Part shown: one piece after another, positions 25,501-37,500 of the stretch
How the letters are laid out: each line of letters begins with the position of its first letter
Position numbering within the stretch: position 1 is the first letter of the stretch
Assembly (NCBI RefSeq): GCF_964275005.1
Contig: NC_092697.1
Span: 21,178,138 to 21,242,137, forward strand
Direction: 5' to 3'
Length of the DNA: 64,000 nt
Origin: Diadema setosum
Lineage: Eukaryota > Echinodermata > Echinoidea > Diadematoida > Diadematidae
Made by a program: the position numbers and the translations under genes
The notes under the pieces: generated by a model
Databases searched by the model: none
Told to the model about the DNA's origin: nothing
Seen by the model: only the letters and a program-made list of their open reading frames with translations

Positions 25501-28500
25501 TGTGGCTCAAGTCATCATGTGGAAAAGATCAGTCATTCAACACTTCTGATAGGCACAACTATCATCGCATGTATCTTATTTCAGAGTCACTGCTTTAAAA
25601 GACTGAGTCAATTCCTTTATTCTGAAGCTTTTGATTTTTTTTTTTATACAAACCACATACCAAGCATGAACGTGGCAAATGCAAAATGGCCAATTGTTAA
25701 ACTAACAGGCACATTGCATTATTCTGCAACTGAACGTGAATGACTTATTCTACATTAGCTATCAGCAAGAAGACAGTTAGGCAATAGCAAATGATTGACC
25801 CCGTTTACAGTGCGAGGCTCGGCCGCGGCCGAGCCCAGCCCCGCTTCAGTGTAAACGCGCAAAAGGCCAAATGCGAGGCCAAAATTGGCCTCGCATTTGG
25901 CCTCGCTCTGGAGGTGGTCTCGGCCGCGGCCGAGCCGCGGCCGAGCGCTGCCTCTTCTTGGTGTAAACGCAAACTGGGCCAAATGCGCGGCCAATTGCGC
26001 GGCCAATTTTAGTCTGGCTTCCAAACCCTCTGCCTGTATCTTTCGCTATTCAGGATATTATCCCCCTCAACGTCGAAAACTAGTATAGTTTAAGGTGGTT
26101 TTGTCCTGCAAAGGATTTTTTCCTTCGGCAAAGGCCTTTGCCCGAACGGCGACTTCGTCGCCACGGAATTCATTTGGCAAAGGGTCTGAACACCAGACAA
26201 TACCAAATTGCGTTTGTTTACAAGCAGAGCGCCACTACGACAAAATATTGAAAGGTTTGAATCAAAAGCGCGGCCGAGCCCAGCAGTGTAAACGGACAAA
26301 ATTGCGAGGCTCGGCCGCGCAATTGAGGCCGGACTCGGCCACGGCCGAGCCGCGGCCGAGCCCGGCCCCGCACTGTAAACGGGGTCTTATTCAGCACCTA
26401 AAAAAACTCATGATGTGACATGCAGTTAGAAGTACCACTGCATGTTGTTGATGTTGAGCATGCAATTTTTGTCTTTCAAGTTTTGGATATTGCACTCTGA
26501 CATCACCCATGCATATTTACTCCCATGATAAAGGCTCGTGGTCAACTTACAGTTTTGTACCATCGCATTCCTCTGATATTGTAACAAAATCAGACACACT
26601 TGCTGTGTACTCAATCACATATTCATTGCCAACAATTTCAACCGATTGCTAAATTTGTGTATGGCTGCTGTGCCATGATACAGTAGTACTGTTCTCGTTG
26701 CATTCAAAATAACATTTTGGGTTGCGATCAGGATTGTGACTCAAATTTTGTAATTGTTACCTGGGTTGAACAGAAATAACATGTTAAGCATACTATTCAT
26801 GTACATGTGCAGGTCAGCTCTTTGCATATAATCGGGACCCTAAAAAATTTGTGTAATCTTTTTGTGAAAATGCTGTATCAAAAAGATGAGACCCTGATCA
26901 CAACCCAAATTTAGAAATTTTTGCAGTGAGAACGGCACTAAATGTACAACCAACTATTCACCTTTCATGGAAAATGGTTTGCCAATGCTGTACTATATTC
27001 AAGAATCAGTGTGGACCACACTCATTAACGTCTGAGATGTAGAAAACAAAGAATCTATGGCCTTTAACTGTGCAATGGAACAAGACTTCACATTCAACGA
27101 AAGGTGAGACACTCAATTTAATTTGGCTTCGCCTTATTGAATAGAGCACCTCTGTCTATACCTCGTGTGAAATTGTAGCATCCACACCTTCCCTACTCCT
27201 TGCATGCTTGGTATATTACCACAATTCTGGGCACACAAAATACGTGCAGATGTTCTTTAACCCCACAGTGATTAGTGAATGTCTCAAATGGCTTTTAATA
27301 TTCATTTGTATCACTGCACTCGTGACCAGTCACTATGGTATTTGTATGCTAAACTACTTGGAAGAAATATAATTCTACATTAGAACAGAAATGTTCAGTA
27401 TTTCTCTACATCAATTCATACTATTTATGTAGGTCACATTTTTTTTTTAAACCATGGGATAACTGAAAGAGCATCAAAGCTACAGGATACAGGAAAGGTA
27501 CGCATACTTACATACAACATGTAGTCTCTTCAGAGACAATGTTCCTTCAAATTTTATTACACTCACAAAGACCTTTAATAAATTAAATATGCTCATGATC
27601 ATGATGAATTCACTAATACTTTTATTTCTTAATCAGATGTTCTAGTAGACCAATGTGACCAATATCAAGCAAATTAGTGGGTTTTTGGGTGGGTTTTTTT
27701 TTTGTTTTGTTTTGTTTTGCGGTTTTTTTTTTTTGTTTGGTGTTTTTTTTTTGTTTTTTTTTTGGGGGGGGGGGCCCTAAAAGCAAACAAAACCAATACA
27801 TGGCAGTCCATAAATGTCAATAACTCAAGTGCCAAACAATGGCAAAAAACAGAATTAGTTCATTTACAACTTGCACTTAGCATTTATACAATCTCTTCCT
27901 AGAGCATCAAACCCCTTCTTCATCACAACACCAGGTCAAACTGGATAGAAAGCTAGAATGTTGACAAAATATATACTGTTTTGAAACTATGATTCTACTA
28001 TTTTCAATAATGTCAGAAATGGGAATATGATTTCAGGCAACTTTTGGCACCTGTTGTGCACATACAATAATCAATTTTTTATCTGGTGAGAAAAAGTATT
28101 TGAAGCAAAAGGCATATTGTGCTATTTCTGGTCAATACACATGCACTACAGCAACCGATAAGACAACAACTCAGCTAAGCAACTCAACGTTTGCTCGAGA
28201 CTTTTTGACATATGATCCTGTCCAAGGCTGTCACACATGGAACACATGAAATTCAGTCTTGAATTCTTACCTACTTTTTGTGCTGAAATTTCAATGAAGG
28301 GTATTAAACCTATTCCCCACATTTTTTGCCTAATCCCATAATGGGTAGCTGCAAATAGCATAAACCCTTTCCGAGACATGTCCTGTATAATGTGTCAAAA
28401 TCACATTGTAGCCACATGTGCATTAGTGCTATGCACATCTGCGAGCAATTTGTCTTTCAAGCAAAAGCACATTATGAGTTCAAAGAAACAAGAAAAATCA

Positions 28501-31500
28501 CAGAAGTGACCTTGGTTAACCGATTACACACAAGCATATAGGGCATCAAGACATTGAGAACATTTCTAGCAAACAATGTGTACTTTAAAGTTTTGACATT
28601 ATGACCCACATGTGCCACTTCTCTCTTCTGTCAATAGTGATCATCCTGGAGCACAGGACCCACTCATTATATTTTGTTCCACAACAAATCATCTACTGAA
28701 TTAGTCTCATTAGCTCATTTTGCTTTATATATTTAAAAAAAAAAAATGTATTTGTTGTTGATTTACTTTGTCAGTGAAAAGCACCAGAAATTACTAAAAC
28801 TGTTCTTGGAGAGTTGAATACTTGTAAATTCAAATAAGAAATGAATCTGATCTAGTCACTACTCACCTTTTAAATGTAGCAATGCCCATGTAGTAATCTT
28901 CAGAGATGTACTTTGCAAACTGGCTCATTCCCCCTGCCTCTTCAAGAATTGATTTCCTAATGATATTGAGCATACCCGAGACACAGTTCACTCCAGCCAC
29001 ACATGCTGTGATATACATCCTGGCATGAGCACCACCAAAATACACCTGAAAGAAACATAAATTTAGATAAGTACATTATGTGATAATTCATTATGGGACC
29101 CCATGCGCTCACATCATTATTCATGATTTTTGTGGGGCAATAGGTCTGTCTAAAGGATTCACTGAAAAAAAAAAAGGAAAAAGATTCATTACTGCTTTTG
29201 ATGATTGAGGTGTTTCTGAGCAATCTGAAAATTCATTTTGAATGCTACCATGTCAGATATATTTTCTAGTTTACTTATTAAATGAAATGAATTTCACATG
29301 ATATTTAAGCATATAGAATGAAAGTAAATCCTGTTCAGAAATATGTGCAAAAATGTGAATCTGAGATTAATATTGTGAAAGCATTTGAAACTGGGAGTCC
29401 GATTTCATCAGTTTTGCAATCACTTCTGACAAATGATACTGTTAAAGACACCCAGTCGCGAGGATACATGGACATATTTCAGCCGCGGGCGGCAGCACGT
29501 AAACTCGCTTCCGAAGTTGCTACGAAGCGAAATGTGTGTGTGCGCAAGACATCCCTAAAGCAATGTATCGCGCTATAGTATCTCGTTTGCTCGCTTGATT
29601 GATCTGAGCGCGGGGAGTACGTTTTGTGTAATGTGAATTGAATGTATGGTATACTGTATGTACTGTGTGATGCAATGTTCGCATGAGCTATAGTAGCTAG
29701 CTGCCTATACTTCGTGCGACTACAGTGTACGCCTTCTCTGATCGCACCGTCGATCGTCGTCAGTCGTTAACTACACTGTAATCGTCAGATCAGATTAAAT
29801 ATAGGTAGGGTGGCCATCATGGACGATGACACATCGTCATGGGTAGCGGATATTACCGCCGAGTTGTCCATTCTGAACGCGGACGATTGGGTCGGAGACC
29901 TTGACGTGTCTTGTGTAGCCCTACTATATACATATCGACCACCCTTATTGAAACCGACCGCGTATAATTCGTGCACTGAACACTTAGTACGCACTTCTCT
30001 GCGCGCAAAGCACATAAAAATGGATTGGCTTTGAATGTAGATGAGGATGGTGTGGGAAAACGCGATAATTCATTGTTCATTAATGGTTTTAATCAAGGAC
30101 AAAATTTCGAATGAATATTTTCACCGAATCGTAATGACAGCACTATGTAATGTCTATGGAAGTTTCTAAAAGGCTTCTAAAAAGCTTCGTACAACACGGT
30201 GTTCAATACAACTCGGTTTGCGTGCATTGTCAATGCAAAAACAGCGGTCGATCCTAATAACGCGATGTACCGCGGGGAGCTGAAACGCGGCCACGCAAGT
30301 TCGTCGGCGATATTTTTGCACTGAAACTTCGAATCGAAAACGGAACAACGGCATTTGATAGAGCTGGATTTTCTCAATCACGTAGGTCAAGTTTTTTTTT
30401 ACGTAAATTTCAGTGTTAAATATTCTTATCAAGCAGATAAACATCAGGCGGTCGATTAGTAGTAGGTCCAACCATACTTGCCCTGGCGTGTGTAAATTCA
30501 GGACGGGGAAGCGACTGTGCCCGTGCAGGGCCAACGGCCACAGTTGCACTGCACAGTGTAACTGTGGCCGTGATAGAAGGGGGCCGTGCACCAACCGACA
30601 TACCTTCAAGTCGAAGTAGGGCCTAAACTACTCGAGTAGAATCTATTATTGTTAGATCTGTCATCTTTGAACCTTTAGTTCCCCTGTTTAAACGTTAGAG
30701 TTCTACCAGATCTATTGGGTTAGACTACATGTATGATGGAGCTTGCGATAGATCTATTCATTTTTTTAAATTTATTTGCAAATCCTAAATCATATTCTTG
30801 GGGAATTTGCATAACATGATTGATATGAAAAACTTCTCATTTAATGGGACTAATGACATTAAACTGACCCAGCAAATGTCATTTCAATTACGGCATTATC
30901 ATAATTTGACATTTATTATAAATGAGAACGTGGAATTATACATAGAAAAATAGGCCTACTTGTCGATCAAACGCAAATGCCCTAAAGTTACTGATACTAG
31001 ATTAGAAAAAGTCATTCCACTTCAATCACTGATTCATGTGTAGACTTCTACTTACACATCATCTGGATCTGGATTCCTTGAAGTTGTTGACTTGGCCAGC
31101 TGGGGTTGCTTGATTGGCGTAAGCCGTGGCAACACAATTCCACCGTGCATGTCGTAACGCGAATTTGCACATTCTAAATAAAAATTCCTGCAAAACTGTT
31201 CATGCAACTCCAGCAAGTGGAAAGCAAATTTTTCATCGGCACGCTGACGCTGAAGCCTCCCCCTCTGGTCTCTTACTTGTCCTCCAGCTAAGAACACGTC
31301 TCTCTGCGTTCTCCACTCGTCGATAGCGTCAAACAAGTAGATACGTTGCCTCGAGTTGGACGGCTGTTTGATCTCCATTGTGAGGTTTCATTACTAAACC
31401 AAAGCCAAGGCTAAGCCGAAACAGTACAGCACTTTTTATTGCAAACAGTACTCGCATACCACACACAATATTGATACTGACATACTGTTAGTACCGGTAC

Positions 31501-34500
31501 CGACGACTTTCTATCAACTTTGTTATGTTACGATCCGGCCCAACGTACTGTAAGCTGTACGTATAACACATGCAGCTGACGCAGCAGACAACATTGCACG
31601 ATGAGATCATAACAACCTGCCATATGGCCATATGCATTGCAACTTGCTATACATGAAGCTTAGAGTTTTAATATTTTTTCATCAAAGCATATTTATAAAT
31701 ACCAAATATTAAACAACGTAATATATGAATAATTTATGATATTGTTATATAATATTTTCAGACATTTTTAAATATTATTGCCTAGATTGCTGAAATTGGC
31801 ACCATAGTGCATATAAACAGAGACTGGAGCCAGATACGTACGTACGTACACCCGACAGCTCTCACTACTTCTTGTGTCGCGGACCGGGAGAGATTTTCAT
31901 GCGCATGGCTGTTGTGCGGTTTTGTGCATGCACCCATTCGGCCCCATTCGGTAGGTATTCGGGCGTCCATGTTGAAATTACAGTGGACAGCTCGCACGGC
32001 GCGCTCGTGCCCCATCAGGTTTTCGCTGGTGCGCTGCGTAGCGTCGTGTTCGGCATTCGGTACGCACGGGGGTACAATAACGGGAGGAGCAGCTTGTCGT
32101 GCTTTTCTACTGAGCTGCGAATCGCCTGCGACGACCGGCTGCCTTTAATTTTCAAGTATACTTTTTTATTCATTGGTATCTCAGATTACTGCAAAAACAT
32201 GTCAAGTAATTTTGATTCGTATTTCATCATTTTGTTTGCGCATCCCCTTGTGTGCAGCAGTATGTATCATGCAACTTTTACAGCGAAGTAGGGACGACGA
32301 AAAGTAATTACCATCTGTACCATCACAGAGACATCTTCCTTCAAGAATGGCTGGTTATAATGCAATGATACATGAATCAATTGTCTTCCTATCTGTGGGA
32401 AAGCTGCAGGTTTTTTTTTCAATACTTCAAATTCTTTATTTTTTAATTTTTTTGTTTTTTTGTGGCAGCTTCAGCATGGATCGCACAGAATAAGAATGTC
32501 TTGAACCTCCTTGGGCATCAAGAAGTCCTTGTTTCGAAAAAATAGTAATGAAGTATGCAGAAAGGAGAATCCCCCAAAGTTAGTTGTTAGATAATTTTAT
32601 GATTCTCTATCACAATTAAATAATGTTAACTGATCTCTAGAACAACCTGACATGAGTGAGAACATATTGTGCCCCCTTACCTTGTCTAACGTTGGTGAAA
32701 ATCCAGCCCTATCATGAACAAATGGTAGCCCATGTACCATGCCAACCTTTGGGGTCATTCTTGTTACCATTTCAGTCAGTGTGGTTGGTGAAACTGATGT
32801 ACAAAAATTGAAAAGAATAAACATTCATCATATCAGGCTATAATACAATGTACATCATCTACAGTCTAAGACCTCGTTTACAGTGCAGGGCTGGGCCGAG
32901 CCGCGGCCGAGCCCAGCCTCAATTGCGGTACTCGGCCCTGCAATTTTGTCCGTTTACAGTGCCGGGCTCGGCCCGGGCTTTTAATTCAAACCTTTCAATA
33001 TTTTGTCGTAGTGGCGCTCTGCTGGTAAACAAACGACTATTATTGCGAGCGTGCCAGTCGCAATTTGGTACCGCATTTGGCCCAGTTTGCGTTTACAGTG
33101 AGAAAAGGCCGGGCTCGGCCGCGGACGAGGAGCTGCCAAGACTACAGTTGTACCTCCAGAGCTTGGCCAAATGCGTGGCTGATTTTGGAACCGCATCTGG
33201 CCTTTTGCGCGTTTACAGTGAAATGAAGGCCAGGCTCGGCCACGGCCGAGCCCAGCCTTTTCACTCACTGTAAACGGGGCCTAAGCTTATCATAAAAATG
33301 CTTGAAACATTTTGGCTTGCTTTAAATCAAACATGACAAACATGACCAAAAAAAATTCTGTCAAAGGACACAATGCATACCACAATGCATATTTGCCAGC
33401 ATAATATGTTTATCTAAATACTCCTTGCTTGTGAAGTACGGGTGCACATTCCATACATAATATTAAAGTGAAAACTAAGTTCTGGTAAGGGCCTGAGAAC
33501 CCGTCTGACACCATTTCATATTTGCTTGCAATATATCGAAAGAGTCTACAAAGAAACTTACCTGGCTGACGCGGTTTGCCGGAATGATGAGTCGTTTTGG
33601 AGTATTTTGAGAAAAATAATAAAAGTCGGTAGACCGACTTTTATTCCAGAAGGCTCCAGACTAACTCGGTCTCAGGGAAAACTCGACCCTATTTCAGACA
33701 ATTTACACACAGTTCGTGATCGCCATGTTCATCAGTATACTGATGAACATGGCGATCACGAACTGTGTGTAAATTGTCTGAAATATACTACGGGTACCAA
33801 ACAAGGCCTTGTTGAGCAGCCAGGAAAGTGCGTGCTAATCCTGTACAAAACAAATGGACAGCGCGCGGTCCTCAAGCCTAAATACGCACATCACCTCAGT
33901 TGCTGAGACGCGCGGTCTTTGAAGTTTTTGTTGTTGTTTATCAAGCGTCTTTGATTGCTTTTAGAGGTGCTTGAGGCGCACACTAATTTTGCATGCGCGC
34001 CAAAGAGGTTTTTGATGCGCGCGTTGTAACAACTCGGACCATTACTGCGAGTAGCCAGAACGATACAATGTAGTTTATACAGGCCGCTCCCATATGCATA
34101 GTACAACGCTGTACAATCCAGAGGGACAACCAATACAACTCATCCCGCCGCCAAGCACAGCGAGACCGAGTTATCCCCGAGTCCGAGTCTAGCCTGACCC
34201 CGTTCGGGTAAGTTCTGAGACTGAACGTTTTTGGTTAATATTTCCCATTTTCGTCGTTACCCATCGAATATCTTGTTATTACAGCGTTATTCCGCACATT
34301 TCCTAGGCACACGTTCACATTTTGGAGCAAAATTTGACAACTTTTGCAGGCCTACCAGAACTTTCTTTGGGCTTTAAAAGATCACATTACAAGCTTCTAA
34401 AATCTTCAGGATACATGTACAATTTGTATATCCAGAAGTTCCTACCTCTTACTGCATTTACAATTACCTGGGCACTTGCAATCATTGCTACAACAGGTTC

Positions 34501-37500
34501 TAGTGTGTGAGGATGTCAAAACAGGAACACAGGACCCTGGTGTACTGGACATATGTACAAATACATCCCCCTCCCCTTGTCCAGGCTTACAATGTACCAC
34601 AATCTTCAGTCAAATTATATCAATGATGATAACACCTTGTGCACATTGTATCCTGGAGTGATCTCGTACCTGGCAGCCATACATGGGTACAGTGATCACA
34701 TCATTATTACAGCACCCTAGATATATCAGGTTTACTTACTTGAAATACCACTGTCACTAATCATGATGATGTCATACTTGGATGCTTTGTAGCCTGGTAG
34801 CATATTGTTCACCTTAGGGTTGATTCCTACCTTTGAACCACCTACATGCAGGCAAAAGAAGGTCAAGTAAAGGAGGAAACTATGACAACACAGTATAAAA
34901 AAAAAGTTTGCAGAGTACAATGTATACCAACACTCAGTAATATATAGACTTGAATAGCATGTGCATGTTTTTACTGCAGACTGGTGTTTACTGTCTCATC
35001 ATTAAGAGATCTATGTAAGTCTTATCAAAGAGCCAATTATGGAAACAATTTCATTCACCTGCCATAAATCAACAGAGCACAATGTAATTTACACATATCA
35101 TTCTATTACAATGAAAAAAAAAAATGCATTTGAAAGTGTTCACTGCACAATGTAAGTGCTCCAGAATAAATGAGATGTTGGTCTCTGATATGCCCTGTAA
35201 AAAAAAAAAAAAAAAAAAAACAGACAAACAAACAAACAAAAAAATCTCAACAAATCATTCAGGCAGTGAAACTGCATGATACGAACACAAAAGATCTTGA
35301 CTCCGTCGATGTAAGTTGACGTGTATGAAACCAACTCAAAACCAGTACAAGGTTTGTGTTCACTCGTATGACTTATTTGTGTATTCTGCCCTGTTGGTGA
35401 TTGTACATGAATTATTGGTGATAAATGATGTGATTAACGATGATCACAAGTTATCAAGTGTGAAAAACAGAGATCCATAAATACATTATACATGTAATTT
35501 GTCTACACTCGATGGTTGTGACCATGTAAAAAACCATGGACCTACTACACATGGACATACATCGCTCGTTAATTAATTCAAACACCTGTTTCTGTCAAAA
35601 GCGTCATAATAACATTCTATAAAGATGCTTTCCTGCTTTGATCTCATCGTGCGTCACCGACAGCCAGTCTGGATAAGATGGCGCTTTGATGTATCTAAAA
35701 ACTACATGCACAGAAGATAATAACATTCGTAAATCAAGAAAAATGCATCATGTGCAGTTGTAGCACACATTGGGAAATCATCGCTCAGTTAATTTCATTT
35801 GCGAAATGCAGGTATTTTTCGAGATAAAGCAAGTATTTCAGAAGGATGGTTGTAATTTGTTATCTTATTTTCCCCATTTTTCGCACATTGTTTCAGAGTA
35901 AACATGGACAGTAATGGTAGACAACATGTACACATGTATGTCTTACCATTAAGTAACGTTACATGCGTGTCCACAAGCGTCCACTTCAGTAATTACTCAT
36001 TTTGTGATACAAAATTTGTGATGATTTGAGGTTTGCTGCTCCCCATCATTGTTAATTTTCCAAAGGCAGTAAGCCTGAAAAGGCACCTCAGCGAAATAAA
36101 ACCGAAATAAGGCAAATGGTTCTTTTGTTAGTAATGATGTATGATTACCGGTACACAATCCTCATTGTCCAAACATCTGAATGAACTCATCAAGATGCAC
36201 ATAAACAGGTGGCGGTGATGCAGGTTGGATCAAAGAAAGATCTCCGTTCATAGTCCATGTGCGTAGTAAGTCCATGAAAAAACATTACAGTGCTTGTACA
36301 TGGAATGCATTTCAATTTGAGATTCACAATTCTTTCCTGGTGAGATAATGAGAAACCTCTTTTGAAATACTGTATTAAAGAGCATGTAATTCCAAGAGGG
36401 ATTCAATGTTTATTTGATGAAAATTGGTTTTGAAATGGCTGAGATATCCAAAACAGAGCAATACTAATGAACGGTGGGACTCACATTTTACTCACTTTTT
36501 ATTAGGATCACTTTGTTCTACTAATTTTTGGATGTCTCAGCCATTCCAAAATGGATTGTCATCTAATAAACTTTGAATTCCTCTTAGAATGGTATGCTCT
36601 GTATCAATTCTTAAGTGGTTTCTTGGTATCTCACAAATATTCAAAAGCTCAATCCTCATCTCCATCAATACTAAACCATCCCTTTACAGCCACTCTTCAT
36701 AATTAGAGGTTTAAAAGGGCCATAGCTTTCCTGCTGAACTGGGTCAATTGATCATTGGGCCGGATGCATAAACGCTAGCAATTGCTTGTGCTAGCCTTTT
36801 ACTCGAATCCGTATGCATAAAAACAAGCAATTGCTTGCGACCAGAAGCTTTTGCTAGCGAGCAAAAGCAATTGCTTGCTGCCCGCAAGCAATTGCTTAGA
36901 GACCAAGCATTTACTTAAAAACGTATGCATAAAACATACCTTTTGCTTGTTCTTGCTAGCAAATGCTTACCACTTTTCCAAGCTCTGTAAAATGAGCTTG
37001 AGCTTTTGCTTAACTGGGACGTTCCCTTTTACGTACCATTTTCATATTCATAAAAGAAAGACCACACTTGTGCAGGAGTGGTATAAATCTACAAGAAATT
37101 ACTCCTAAGTAGTGTAAGAAACTTTTTCGTTTCAACAACAGGAATGTCCAGTGGTTAGCACGCAAAATGTGATGAAAAACAGGTAGGATGTCTGACTTCA
37201 GTGGAGAGTACGGAGACCTCTCTCCACGTGCGATCTGGCAGATCTGGGCTTCTATAAGCAGTGATGGGAATCAGCCAGTACGTGTGTGTGTGCGTCTGTG
37301 TGTGCATTTATGAGTGTTATTTCATAGCTCTTCTGCTATGTACGGAAATGTTTCCGCACACACATGCCCTTTCAAATACATGCAGTCACACTTGCCTTTG
37401 TTCTTGTGTTCGCACAGGCGTGATGTCCCTTTTGTTGAAAACACAAACAATTGCTTGTGCGAGACAAGCAAAAGGTATAAGCACAAGCAAAATGTTATGC

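Noticed and set aside
30166-30609. 147-codon minus-strand ORF
   Set aside because: It lies antisense to the cysteine-rich exon and has no family features. Its length follows from the low stop density opposite that exon.
31807-32291. Two overlapping plus-strand ORFs of 113 and 139 codons
   Set aside because: CpG-rich sequence, different frames equally open, no recognisable motif. Kept only as part of the nested-region finding.
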